Shown: positions 35,508 through 43,865 of the stretch, piece by piece
How the letters are laid out: every line of letters starts with the position of its first letter
How positions within the stretch are numbered: the stretch's first letter is position 1
Assembly (NCBI GenBank): GCA_021821945.1
Contig: JAJZTF010000014.1
Coordinates: 1-64,000 of the forward strand
From: Pseudomonadota bacterium
Lineage (GTDB): Bacteria > Pseudomonadota > Gammaproteobacteria > Burkholderiales > Gallionellaceae
Reading direction: 5' to 3'
Length of the DNA: 64,000 bases
Made by a program: the position numbers and the translations under genes
Notes under the pieces: model-generated
What the model was told of the DNA's origin: nothing
Database searches by the model: none
The model's input: only the letters and a program-made list of their open reading frames with translations

Positions 35508-36995
35508 ATGAGTAAGCTGTTGAGTCTGACAAGGGCGGCAAGACTGGTCGGTGTGAACCGCGTCGTGCTGCAGAAGAAGATACAGAACGGCGAGCTGGAT
35601 GCGCACGATGGCATGGTCAATGTGGATGATTTGCTGGCCTGTTATCCGGATGCGGAGCTCGAGGATACCGTGGAAATCCAGAGGATTTCCCGCATCAAGG
35701 AGCAGGCTTTCGGCAAGCGCGTGTTCGAGCGCGCCCTGCCTGACCCTGAGGTGCTGGCGGCGCGGGTGACGGAACTCAGCAGGACGCTGGCCTTGAACCA
35801 GGCCATGCTGGAGAATTTGAAAGGTCTTTTCAACAAGCTATTGAAGAAGCTTGATGAGACGCAATGCGATGCGGCATCGCAGCAAATGATGGGCGATCTC
35901 AGGTTATGGATAAGGCATGAAGCAGAATCAGCGATGGAGCCTGGCTTGGGCAATCTCCTGGCGATCAAGGACAACATGTTGCGCGTGATGGCGGCCCATG
36001 TGACCGTTTTGCCGAGCGGCCACGACTTTTTGCTCGAGGGGCAGGACACGCTGCTCGAGGCGGCGATGAGCGCCGGCATTCCGCTCAATTACGGCTGCAG
36101 CGGCGGCAATTGCGGCCTTTGCAAGGCGCGGGTGGTTTCAGGCGAAGTCAAGAAGACGCGCCATCACGACTATGTGCTGACAGAGGCGGAGAAGAGCCAG
36201 GGGTGGATCCTGCTTTGCAGCAATACCGCAGTCAGCGATGTGTCGATCGAGGCCGCGGTCGCAGGCAGCGTGCAGGACATTCCGTTTCAGGAAATCACGG
36301 CAACGGTGAAATCCGTCGAACCGCTTGGGCAGGACATGATGCTGCTTCATCTGCAGACGCCGCGCACCCAGCGTCTGCGTTTCCTTGCGGGGCAGAGCGT
36401 GGTGCTCAAGGTGGGCCAGGCCTTCAGTGCGGAGCTGCCGATTGCGAGCTGTCCTTGCGATGACCGCAATGTGCTTTTCCATGTGCGGCGCCAGAACGGC
36501 AATCTCTTTTCGGACTATGTCTTCGACAGGATGAAGGCTCGCGAATCGGTCGAGATAGAAGGGCCGCAAGGCGAATTCATTCTGCATGAGAAGTCCCCGC
36601 GTCCCTTGTACTTCTTCGCGTTCGACGGCGGCTTCGCGCCGATCAAGAGCGTGATCGAGCATGCGATGTCCTTGAACGCGGAGTCGATCAGGCTCTACTG
36701 GATTGCGTCTTCCCGCGAGGACATCTACATGCCCAACATGGTCCGGGCCTGGGCGGATGCGCTGGACAATTTCCAGCATGAAGAACAGGTCGCGGGTTTC
36801 GATCTGCGTTCGCTGACGGCAAGGCGCGAGGAAAGTTTGATCAGGCAGTTGCAGGCCATTGCGGAAAAGGATGCCGGGCTGATGGAAGGCGATCTCTATG
36901 TCGCAGGCCCTGAGGCTGCCGTGCGGGTTGCCGAACGGTTCTTCCTCGATCTCGGTTTGCCTAGGGCGAGAGTTACGAGTAGTCTAATCACTTGA
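35508..36995 (+). CDS. HTH - coiled coil - [2Fe-2S] ferredoxin - FNR-like reductase fusion
   Basis: 495 aa. Residues 1-45 look like an excisionase/MerR-type helix-turn-helix (SLTRAARLVGVNRVVLQKKI). Residues about 80-160 are helical and probably coiled. A plant-type ferredoxin domain follows with C197, C202, C205 and C237 (GCSGGNCGLCKARVVSG ... LLCSN). An FAD/NAD reductase domain (about 262-490) ends it. The usual RxYS flavin motif reads LPIAS, so flavin binding may differ. It could be an electron-transfer enzyme tethered by its N-terminus or a redox-responsive DNA binder; which one is unknown. Confidence 0.8.
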   Translation: MSKLLSLTRAARLVGVNRVVLQKKIQNGELDAHDGMVNVDDLLACYPDAELEDTVEIQRISRIKEQAFGKRVFERALPDPEVLAARVTELSRTLALNQAMLENLKGLFNKLLKKLDETQCDAASQQMMGDLRLWIRHEAESAMEPGLGNLLAIKDNMLRVMAAHVTVLPSGHDFLLEGQDTLLEAAMSAGIPLNYGCSGGNCGLCKARVVSGEVKKTRHHDYVLTEAEKSQGWILLCSNTAVSDVSIEAAVAGSVQDIPFQEITATVKSVEPLGQDMMLLHLQTPRTQRLRFLAGQSVVLKVGQAFSAELPIASCPCDDRNVLFHVRRQNGNLFSDYVFDRMKARESVEIEGPQGEFILHEKSPRPLYFFAFDGGFAPIKSVIEHAMSLNAESIRLYWIASSREDIYMPNMVRAWADALDNFQHEEQVAGFDLRSLTARREESLIRQLQAIAEKDAGLMEGDLYVAGPEAAVRVAERFFLDLGLPRARVTSSLIT

Positions 36996-37006
36996 AAGGA
37001 GGAGTC

Positions 37007-37249
37007 ATGGAAAAGCCTGTATGCGCCCAGCGCGCGCCCTATGCGCTGGAATTGGAAGCCGGTGATTACTGGTGGTGTTCCTGCGGGAAATCGAAATCCC
37101 AGCCTTTCTGCGACGGATCGCACAAGGGCAGTCAGTTCGCCCCGCAGAAATTCACGCTCGCGGAAAAGACCAAGGTCTGGCTTTGCGGCTGCAAGGCGAG
37201 CGAGAAGAAGCCTTATTGCGATGGAACGCACAACAAGATCAAGGATTAG
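37007..37249 (+). CDS. Double CDGSH iron-sulfur protein
   Basis: 80 aa with two complete CDGSH-type sites: CSCGKSKSQPFCDGSH and CGCKASEKKPYCDGTH. Each should bind one redox-active [2Fe-2S] cluster through three Cys and one His. No signal peptide, so it is cytoplasmic. AAAGGAGGAG immediately upstream decides the ATG at 37007 over 36992. It follows the ferredoxin-reductase fusion by 11 bp, so it may be an electron partner of it (inference). Confidence 0.88.
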   Translation: MEKPVCAQRAPYALELEAGDYWWCSCGKSKSQPFCDGSHKGSQFAPQKFTLAEKTKVWLCGCKASEKKPYCDGTHNKIKD

Positions 37250-37330
37250 CGTCCTGCAATGACGGTTTGAGGGTGTTTGAAGGTAGTGGTAGATGATTAG
37301 GCAGATTCATTCATACATAAGGGGGTAATG

Positions 37331-38224
37331 ATGAGTATCAAGAAATTGCTGGTATCTGCATGTCTGGTGTTGGTTGCGATGGGAGCGCAGGCTGACGAGA
37401 TGTTGAAGCCTTTCGTGCTGGCCTCTAAGGGGGCAGGCACGGTCGCCGAAAAGGCGGCTGAAGCAAAGTCTGCGTTGACCAAGGAAGGCTTCACGGTGGT
37501 CGGCGATTATTCGCCTTACCCGGGTGCCGAGATCATCATCGTCACCAACAACGAGCTTAAGAAGAATGCGGCCGATTCCGAGAACGGCGGTTATGGCGCG
37601 ATACAGCGCGTCGCGATCACCAAGGTGGACAAGGAAATCCAGGTCAGTTACACCAATCCGGTTTACATGGCGAACATGTACAGGATGAAGGGCGATCTCA
37701 GCAATGTGGCGGCCGAGCTTGCCAAGGCGCTGGGCAAGGAAGAGGATTTCGGATCTGCCAGGGGCATGACGGCAAGGCAGGCGCGCAAATACCACTACAT
37801 GATAGGCATGGAGTACTTCACCGATCCCAGCCTGCTTGCGACCTATGGCAGCTATAACGAGGCGGTGCAGGCTGTCGACAGCAGGCTGACTGCGGGCAAG
37901 AACGGCGTAAGCAAGGTCTATCGCGTCGACATACCGGGCAAGGAAGAGACCGTGTTCGGCGTGTCGATGAAGGGCAGCGGGGACAACAAGTACATGGACG
38001 ATCAGTACATCATGAGCGTGATCGATTTCCAGCCGATCAAGTCGACCGCCCATCTGCCCTATGAAGTCCTGGTGTCCGGCAACAAGGTATATGCGCTCTA
38101 TGCGCGCTTCCGCATCGCGATGGATTTTCCGGATCTGCGCATGATGGGCGACAACAGCTTCATGAAAATCATGAAGTCTCCGGAAGCCATACGCATGGCA
38201 TTGCAAAACGCGGTGCAGAAATAG
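37331..38224 (+). CDS. Exported protein of unknown function in the dsr accessory cluster
   Basis: 297 aa. N-terminal signal peptide (KKLLVSACLVLVAMGAQA, cut near residue 21) and a soluble body, so it should be periplasmic. I do not recognise the family; the region around GFTVVGDYSPYPGAEIIIVTN recalls small DUF302-like or lipid-binding folds, but this is weak. No cysteines remain after the signal peptide. Two ATGs occur in a row (37328 and 37331); GGGGG spacing favours the second. Confidence 0.75.
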   Translation: MSIKKLLVSACLVLVAMGAQADEMLKPFVLASKGAGTVAEKAAEAKSALTKEGFTVVGDYSPYPGAEIIIVTNNELKKNAADSENGGYGAIQRVAITKVDKEIQVSYTNPVYMANMYRMKGDLSNVAAELAKALGKEEDFGSARGMTARQARKYHYMIGMEYFTDPSLLATYGSYNEAVQAVDSRLTAGKNGVSKVYRVDIPGKEETVFGVSMKGSGDNKYMDDQYIMSVIDFQPIKSTAHLPYEVLVSGNKVYALYARFRIAMDFPDLRMMGDNSFMKIMKSPEAIRMALQNAVQK

Positions 38225-38246
38225 GTTAACAGTTCAGAAAGGAATC

Positions 38247-38822
38247 ATGATGCGCGAACAACTAATTGGGTCCGTCAAGGCAGGCGATGTCGCAGAGGTC
38301 ATGCGAATGCTAAAGGCCGGTGCGGACGTGAATGCTCGCGACGAAGAAGGCGAAACGCTTTTGATGCTTGCAGCACATCTGGGCAATCTCGAGATGGTGA
38401 AGTCGCTGATCGCCGCGGGTGCGGATGTGAATGCGAAGGACGAGCGCGGCTGGTCGGCGATCAGCCGCGCCGTTTACAACGCGGAGCAGAATCGCGGGTT
38501 TGCCGATGTGGTGCAGGTGCTGATTGATTCCGGGGCGGACATCGAAGCCTCCATCGGCTACGGTGTGCGCCCGCTGATGCTGGCTGCGGGTTATGGGGAG
38601 ACGGCGGTGGTCGAGACGCTGCTCAAGGCGGGTGCGGATGTGCTCGCAAAGAACGAAGGCGGTTACACCGCGCTGATGATGGTCAAGCAGAAGCATTATG
38701 TGGATGTGGTGAACCTGTTGCATGAGGCGGAACAGATCTCCGGATTGGGCGAAGGCAGCTGCAGCAGCAAGAATGCGCCCAATTCCAATGTCATCACTTT
38801 CCTCAAACCTCAAAACAAGTAA
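38247..38822 (+). CDS. Ankyrin-repeat protein
   Basis: 191 aa. About four to five ankyrin repeats are visible, with repeated GADVNARDEEGETLLMLAA-type units from residue 10 to 160. It has no signal peptide, so it is cytoplasmic. The C-terminal 30 residues are unrelated and include one cysteine. Ankyrin proteins mediate protein binding; the partner may be a neighbour in this cluster (inference). It follows the exported protein by 22 bp. Confidence 0.88.
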   Translation: MMREQLIGSVKAGDVAEVMRMLKAGADVNARDEEGETLLMLAAHLGNLEMVKSLIAAGADVNAKDERGWSAISRAVYNAEQNRGFADVVQVLIDSGADIEASIGYGVRPLMLAAGYGETAVVETLLKAGADVLAKNEGGYTALMMVKQKHYVDVVNLLHEAEQISGLGEGSCSSKNAPNSNVITFLKPQNK

Positions 38823-38827
38823 GTACC

Positions 38828-39055
38828 ATGCCCTATTTCATTTATCGCATCACAGAACGCCCCGTAAAGCTTCTGACCAAGCTCGAGGAGCACGAGGTCT
38901 ACCGGAATGCCTCCGCGAGGGTCAAGGAGCTGCGTGCGGAGCATGCGCAGGATAAGAACACCCTCATCAAGATGATCCATGCGGAGACGGAATTGCAGGC
39001 AGAGGATCTGCTCAATGAAGTCAGGGAAAGGCAGCCCGAGCTGGGCGATGACTGA
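38828..39055 (+). CDS. Small helical protein of the dsr accessory cluster
   Basis: 75 aa, not recognised. It starts MPYFIYRITERPVKLLTKLE, then a long charged helix (about 25-70) rich in Glu, Arg and Lys. No cysteines. It lies 5 bp after the ankyrin gene and 5 bp before the next gene, so it is co-translated with both. Confidence 0.7.
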   Translation: MPYFIYRITERPVKLLTKLEEHEVYRNASARVKELRAEHAQDKNTLIKMIHAETELQAEDLLNEVRERQPELGDD

Positions 39056-39060
39056 CCGGG

Positions 39061-39489
39061 ATGGATGAGACCGCTTTCCGACAGCGGTTGGCCGAATTGC
39101 ACGAGCGCTCCTGCCCGTTTGCTAAGTCCATATTGACGCGATGCGCGGCCTGTTCGCAATCGCTAAAGCGCAACATCGCCGAGCGTGAGGTCGTGACTTG
39201 CGCGAGCGCCGATGCGCATTTGCGCTGCGTCACCCTGAAGGATCTGTTGCGCCACAATTTTGCGTTCGCGCTGGGCAGGTCGCATGTGGAAGGCCCGCTG
39301 CCGCATGCGCAGGAGATGCGCATACAGTGCGGAGGCATCAAGGGCTTGCAGGTTTTGATCGATGAGAGCGACGAGGTGGGCGACATCCACGGGCTGCTCG
39401 ATGCCGCGCGACTGAAGTTCGGCGAGCTTGAGGATTTTCCCTATTCGCAGATCATTCGCCTGGCAAAGGAGCACTACAAGGGAAGGTGA
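39061..39489 (+). CDS. Cysteine-rich small protein of the dsr accessory cluster
   Basis: 142 aa, not recognised. Cysteines at about 18, 28, 31, 47 and 56 (SCPFAK, RCAACSQS, VTCASA, LRCVTL) could bind a metal or Fe-S cluster in the N-terminal half; another is at IQCGGIKG. No signal peptide or membrane segment. It is the last gene of the tight small-gene run behind cysG, before the apbC promoter. Confidence 0.72.
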   Translation: MDETAFRQRLAELHERSCPFAKSILTRCAACSQSLKRNIAEREVVTCASADAHLRCVTLKDLLRHNFAFALGRSHVEGPLPHAQEMRIQCGGIKGLQVLIDESDEVGDIHGLLDAARLKFGELEDFPYSQIIRLAKEHYKGR

Positions 39490-39516
39490 ATTTCTGCCGC
39501 GGCATGAAAAAAATAC

Positions 39517-39546
39517 CCGACAAAAAAGGTCGAGATAATTTATAAT
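39517..39546 (+). promoter_or_regulatory. Probable sigma70 promoter of apbC
   Basis: CCGACA (39517-39522), 18-bp spacer, perfect TATAAT (39541-39546). It lies 39 bp upstream of the apbC ATG and separates apbC from the dsr cluster. Confidence 0.65.
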
Positions 39547-39584
39547 GCCGCCTCCAGCATTTATTTCTGAATCCGGGAGCAAGT

Positions 39585-40676
39585 ATGAGTTTGAATGAAA
39601 CTGATGTGCAGAATGCACTGAAAACCCTGATCGATCCGAATACCAAAAAGGATTTCGTCGGCGGAAAGTCCGTGAAGAATGTCAAGGTCTCGGGCAATGA
39701 TGTGTCCCTGGACATCCAGCTTGGCTATCCAGCTAAGAGCGTCTGGAGCGAGATCGCCAAGATGGTCGAATCGCACATCAGATCGAGCCTGCCTGCTGTA
39801 GGCAAAGTGAATGTCAGCGTGTCGAGCAAGGTCGTGCCGCATGCGGTCCAGCGCGGCGTGAAGCTGGTCGATGGCGTGAAGAACATCATCGCGGTGGCAA
39901 GCGGCAAGGGGGGCGTGGGCAAGAGCACGACCGCGGTCAACCTCGCCCTGGCGCTTGCAGCGGAAGGCGCCAACGTGGGCATCCTGGACGCGGACATATA
40001 TGGCCCTTCGCAGCCCACGATGCTCGGCATCTCGGGGCAGCCGGAGTCGGACGATGGCAAGAGCCTCTTGCCCATGAAGAGCCACGGGTTGCAGGCGATG
40101 TCCATCGGCTTTCTGGTCGATGCAGACCAGCCGATGATCTGGCGCGGTCCCATGGTCACGCAGGCGCTGGATCAGCTGCTTCGCCAGACCAAGTGGGACA
40201 ACCTGGATTATCTGGTGGTCGATCTTCCTCCGGGCACCGGTGACATACAGTTGTCGCTGGCGCAGAACGTCCCCGTGACAGGCGCCGTGATCGTGACCAC
40301 GCCGCAGGACATCGCGCTGATGGATGCGCGCAAGGGGCTCAAGATGTTCGAAAAGGTCGGCATCAAGATCATCGGCATCGTCGAAAACATGAGCACGCAT
40401 ATCTGCAGCAAGTGCGGTCACGAGGAGCATATCTTCGGCGCGGGCGGAGGCGAGAAGATGTGCGCCGATTACAACACGGAATTTCTGGGCGGTCTGCCGC
40501 TCGATATCCGTATCCGCGAGCAGGCTGATTCCGGTGCGCCGACTGTGGTGACGGATCCGGATGGCAACATCGCAAGGGTCTACAAGCAGATCGCCCGCCG
40601 CATCGCGGTCAAGGTGGCCGAGATGGCGCAGGATCACAGCGCCGTGTTCCCCAAGATCGTCGTTCAAAGCACCTGA
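39585..40676 (+). CDS. apbC: ApbC/Mrp-family iron-sulfur cluster carrier ATPase
   Basis: 363 aa. N-terminal DUF59/MIP18-type domain (about 1-90) followed by a P-loop ATPase with VASGKGGVGKSTTAVN and a C-terminal CSKCGHEE pair of cysteines that binds the cluster. It delivers [4Fe-4S] clusters to apoproteins. The many Fe-S proteins of the dsr and bc1 operons around it are plausible clients. It has its own promoter and is followed by a strong hairpin. Confidence 0.95.
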   Translation: MSLNETDVQNALKTLIDPNTKKDFVGGKSVKNVKVSGNDVSLDIQLGYPAKSVWSEIAKMVESHIRSSLPAVGKVNVSVSSKVVPHAVQRGVKLVDGVKNIIAVASGKGGVGKSTTAVNLALALAAEGANVGILDADIYGPSQPTMLGISGQPESDDGKSLLPMKSHGLQAMSIGFLVDADQPMIWRGPMVTQALDQLLRQTKWDNLDYLVVDLPPGTGDIQLSLAQNVPVTGAVIVTTPQDIALMDARKGLKMFEKVGIKIIGIVENMSTHICSKCGHEEHIFGAGGGEKMCADYNTEFLGGLPLDIRIREQADSGAPTVVTDPDGNIARVYKQIARRIAVKVAEMAQDHSAVFPKIVVQST

Positions 40677-40687
40677 TTTTCAAAAAG

Positions 40688-40718
40688 CCGCCGGCATCCA
40701 GAATTCTGGATCCGGCGG
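40688..40718 (+). terminator. Strong hairpin after apbC
   Basis: CCGCCGG (40688-40694) pairs with CCGGCGG (40712-40718), enclosing the palindrome ATCCAGAATTCTGGAT. It lies 11 bp past the apbC stop. The T-run after it is poor (GCCTTGCATAATT), so termination is likely but not certain. Confidence 0.7.
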
Positions 40719-40746
40719 GCCTTGCATAATTCCGTCAAAAAAACCA

Positions 40747-40763
40747 TCCCCTCAGACGGGTTA
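40747..40763. promoter_or_regulatory. Candidate operator, CCC...GGGTTAT element upstream of petA
   Basis: CCCCTCAGACGGGTTAT, 15 of 17 identical to the copy before sat. It lies 147 bp before the petA ATG, between the apbC hairpin and petA. The rest of this 234-bp gap shows no clear consensus promoter. Confidence 0.55.
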
Positions 40764-40910
40764 TGGCGCATCACTCCGGCGAGTTAGATGGTCGTCCCGT
40801 TCCATAACTCTCAAGATTATTTAATCTCATATCTGTTGTGAAGCCTTGATGTGTCAGCGTAAGATATCCCCCATGGTCGGTAAGTATTAATACACTGAGG
40901 AGGAGTCGAG

Positions 40911-41420
40911 ATGGAAAATGACGTAAAAGAGGGTGGGGATCGTCGAAATTTTTTGATCAAGTTGACCTCAGTAGTGGGGGGGGCCGGCGTCGCAGCGGCC
41001 TGCGTTCCCTTTGTGTCAAGCATGAATCCGACATCGGATGTGCTGGCCAAGGCAGAGACCGAGGTCGATCTTTCCGGCATTCCTCCGGGAGGCGTGCATA
41101 CCGTTGCCTGGGAAGGCAAACCGGTATTCGTGCTGCACAGGACACCCGAGGAAATCGCGGCTGCCCAGGCGTCCAACGGGGTGATAGACCCGGAGCCGGA
41201 TGCCAAGCGCGTGAAGAAGCCTGAGTGGCTGATCGTGATCGGTGTCTGTACGCACATGGGCTGCGTGCCGACAAAGGAAGGTCCTGGCTGGACCTGCCAC
41301 TGCCATGGCAGCCAATATGATGACAGCGGTCGCGTGGTGCGCGGTCCTGCGCCCAAGAATCTTGAAGTCCCGCCGTATCATTTTGAATCAGATACCAAGA
41401 TCATTATCGGCAAAGCCTAG
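40911..41420 (+). CDS. petA: Ubiquinol-cytochrome c reductase, Rieske subunit
   Basis: 169 aa. Tat-type start ([21 protein letters not shown]) with a single anchor helix. Rieske [2Fe-2S] ligands lie in CTHMGC and CHCHGS. It takes electrons from quinol in the bc1 complex. GAGGAGGAG precedes the ATG. It starts the petABC operon under the shared CCC...GGGTTAT element. Confidence 0.97.
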   Translation: MENDVKEGGDRRNFLIKLTSVVGGAGVAAACVPFVSSMNPTSDVLAKAETEVDLSGIPPGGVHTVAWEGKPVFVLHRTPEEIAAAQASNGVIDPEPDAKRVKKPEWLIVIGVCTHMGCVPTKEGPGWTCHCHGSQYDDSGRVVRGPAPKNLEVPPYHFESDTKIIIGKA

Positions 41421-41431
41421 GAGAGAATATC

Positions 41432-42697
41432 ATGTCCGGACCCATCATCAATTGGATAGACAAACGCTTTCCCCTGACCAGCTTCGTCAAGCATGAGTTG
41501 ACGGATTATCCGACGCCAAGAAATCTCAGCTACTGGTGGAATTTCGGCTTTCTGGCAGGCATCGTGCTGGTGCTGCAAGTCGCGACCGGCATATTCCTTG
41601 CGATGCACTACAAGGCCGACGCAACGCTCGCGTTCGATTCGATACAGCACATCATGCGCGAAGTGAATTACGGCTGGCTGCTGCGTTACATGCATGCGGT
41701 GGGCGCTTCCGCATTCTTCTTCGTCATCTTCGTGCACATGGCGCGCACCCTGTACTACGGCTCCTTCAGGGCGCCGCGAGAATTGCTCTGGTGGACGGGG
41801 CAGGGGCTGCTTTTGATGCTGATGGCCACCGCTTTCATGGGCTATCTGCTGCCCTGGGGGCAGATGTCATTCTGGGGGGCGACCGTGATCACCAATCTTT
41901 TCAAGGTCACGCCTTTCATCGGGGACGACATCGTGATCTGGTTGCGGGGTGACTATTCGGTGGGCGATGACACGCTCACGCGCTTCTTCTCCTTGCATTA
42001 TCTGTTCCCGTTTCTGATCATAGGCGCCGTGATCGTCCATCTCGTGGCACTTCATACCGTCAAGAGCAGCAACCCGAGCGGCATCGATCTGAAGGCCAAG
42101 GACAACATTCCCTTCCATCCGTATTTCACTGCGAAGGACCTGTACGGCCTGGGCATCTTCCTGATCGTATACAGCGTGTTCGTTTTCTTCATACCGAACA
42201 GCCTGATCGAACCGGCCAACAACGTCCCGGCCAACCCGATGGTGACGCCCAGCCATATCGTTCCTGAATGGTACTTCCTGCCCTTCTATGCGATTCTGCG
42301 TTCCGTGCCCAACATGTTCGGCGGCGTGGTGGCAATGGCGCTGTCCGTGATGATGTTCGCGTTCATGCCCTTCCTCGATCGCTCGAGGATACCGGGCGGT
42401 GCGCGCTACCGTCCGATCTACAGGCTGCAGTTCTATCTGTTCCTGATCGACATGCTGGTTTTGGGGTATGTGGGCTATGTGCCTCCAACCAACCACAACA
42501 TCGTGATCGTGGGGCAGGTGGCCACCTTCTGCTATTTCGCATCCTTCTTTGTCGTGCCTTTCGTTTCCAAGATGGAGGAAAACTGGCTGATCAAGCGCGG
42601 ATTGCCTGAAGGCATCATGGAACTGATGGAAAGAGAGAAGCGCGATCTGGAAGCGCGCAAAGAAGAACAGGGTCGTCGCAAGGGGGACAGGATATGA
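41432..42697 (+). CDS. petB: Ubiquinol-cytochrome c reductase, cytochrome b subunit
   Basis: 421 aa, the full-length cytochrome b of bc1 (not the split b6/IV form). It has about eight membrane helices, conserved heme-binding histidines, and the quinol-site motif PEWY in HIVPEWYFLPFYA. The C-terminus is a charged cytoplasmic tail. Its stop overlaps the petC ATG by 4 bp. Confidence 0.98.
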   Translation: MSGPIINWIDKRFPLTSFVKHELTDYPTPRNLSYWWNFGFLAGIVLVLQVATGIFLAMHYKADATLAFDSIQHIMREVNYGWLLRYMHAVGASAFFFVIFVHMARTLYYGSFRAPRELLWWTGQGLLLMLMATAFMGYLLPWGQMSFWGATVITNLFKVTPFIGDDIVIWLRGDYSVGDDTLTRFFSLHYLFPFLIIGAVIVHLVALHTVKSSNPSGIDLKAKDNIPFHPYFTAKDLYGLGIFLIVYSVFVFFIPNSLIEPANNVPANPMVTPSHIVPEWYFLPFYAILRSVPNMFGGVVAMALSVMMFAFMPFLDRSRIPGGARYRPIYRLQFYLFLIDMLVLGYVGYVPPTNHNIVIVGQVATFCYFASFFVVPFVSKMEENWLIKRGLPEGIMELMEREKRDLEARKEEQGRRKGDRI

Positions 42698-43335
42698 AAA
42701 AGCTGCTGAAGATCATGTTGCTGGGCTGTCTTAGCATGTCAGTCCATGCCGAAGAAGCAAAACTGGAAAAGATACAGGTCCCGAAAGACAAGCCGTCGAT
42801 CGCCAGGGGGGCAGAGGACTGGATCAACAACTGCCTGACCTGCCATACGATGAAGTATGTCAAATATCGCGACCTTCTGAGCCTGGGGATAGACAAGGCC
42901 AAGGTCGACGGCTGGCGCGGGGAGGCATCTCTGGACACGCCCTTGACGGCCCAGATGCCGGATGCGGTTGCGATGGCGACCTTTGCCAAGCTGCCGCCTG
43001 ATCTGAGCCTGATGGCCCAGGCCAGGGATGGCGGACCCAACTATGTGTATTCCTACCTGATAGGCTACTACGTGAAGCCGGACGGCAGCGTGGGAAATCA
43101 CATCTTTGCCGAAACCAAGATGCCGGATCCGCTGGGCATCAGCTCGGCTGCCAATGCCGCAGAACGCGCTGACAAGCAGAAGACGGCCAGGAGCATCGTG
43201 ACTTTCCTCACATGGGCGGCAGATCCTCATGCGGGTGAGCGCGACACGCTCGGAAAATACGTGATAGTCTATCTGGTCGTGCTTTCAGCCCTGCTCTATG
43301 CCGTCAAGAAGCAGATCTGGTCCAGGTTGAAGTAG
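42694..43335 (+). CDS. petC: Ubiquinol-cytochrome c reductase, cytochrome c1 subunit
   Basis: 213 aa. Signal peptide (LLKIMLLGCLSMSVHA), one heme c motif CLTCHTMKYVKYR, and a C-terminal membrane anchor (YVIVYLVVLSALLYAV). The distal methionine is probably in the ETKMPDPLG region. It completes the operon and is followed by a perfect hairpin at 43341-43360. Confidence 0.97.
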   Translation: MKKLLKIMLLGCLSMSVHAEEAKLEKIQVPKDKPSIARGAEDWINNCLTCHTMKYVKYRDLLSLGIDKAKVDGWRGEASLDTPLTAQMPDAVAMATFAKLPPDLSLMAQARDGGPNYVYSYLIGYYVKPDGSVGNHIFAETKMPDPLGISSAANAAERADKQKTARSIVTFLTWAADPHAGERDTLGKYVIVYLVVLSALLYAVKKQIWSRLK

Positions 43336-43340
43336 GCATG

Positions 43341-43360
43341 CGGCCGGCGCAAGCCGGCCG
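43341..43360. terminator. Hairpin between convergent petC and the YP-rich gene
   Basis: CGGCCGGC (43341-43348) and GCCGGCCG (43353-43360) form a perfect eight-pair stem with a GCAA loop. No T-run follows on either strand. Its place between two facing stop codons suggests a bidirectional terminator. Confidence 0.55.
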
Positions 43361-43753
43361 CTATTTGGCGGGCGGTGGCGGCTGTGAAGGAACGGGCCGC
43401 CATGGTTCGGGGCAGGTAGGCACATAAGGATAATATCCTTTGGCGGAATCGCAGTAATACCATACCGGGGCTGCGGGCTGGATCTGGATGGGTTCTGTGT
43501 AGACCGGGTATGCCTGTTGATATACCGGATAAGGGTAGACGTACGGATAGGGGTAAAGGTAGCGATACGGATAGGCAAGGTTGTAGCCTATCACGCCGCC
43601 GATCAGCGCGGGGCCTATCCAGCCGCCGTCCCATCCGCGTTCATGCCACGCTCCCCTGTGCCAGCCGCGGCCGACATATGCATGGGCCGGAACTGCGGCA
43701 AGGAGTGCGAGCAACAGGACAGATAATCTTTTTATGATGTGCCCTTTCGTCAA
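43361..43753 (-). CDS. Small exported Tyr/Pro-rich protein
   Basis: About 130 aa. A signal peptide (KRLSVLLLALLAAVPAHA) is followed by a Gly/Trp stretch (GRGWHRGAWHERGWDGG), a hydrophobic GPALIGGVIGYNL and repeated YP pairs (YPYPYVYPYP), then a Pro-rich end. Such proteins are usually secreted or outer-membrane associated with no known enzyme role. The start is uncertain: I use TTG at 43753; the frame is open back to 43843 but that part does not look coding. No ATG is suitably placed. Confidence 0.65.
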   Translation of the reverse strand: MTKGHIIKRLSVLLLALLAAVPAHAYVGRGWHRGAWHERGWDGGWIGPALIGGVIGYNLAYPYRYLYPYPYVYPYPVYQQAYPVYTEPIQIQPAAPVWYYCDSAKGYYPYVPTCPEPWRPVPSQPPPPAK

Positions 43754-43865
43754 TGATTCTACAGGCCTGCCCGATTCACTGCAATTCGACTGCACGGAAC
43801 CCTGCAGAGTTCCGCATGGCCAGGACTGGTAGAATCCGGCCATGACATGCGACGGGAAGATCAGG

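Noticed and set aside
38588-38600. GGGTTAT inside the ankyrin gene (also near 16846 in the second porin)
   Set aside because: Coding position and no CCC half-site; the heptamer alone is expected several times by chance.
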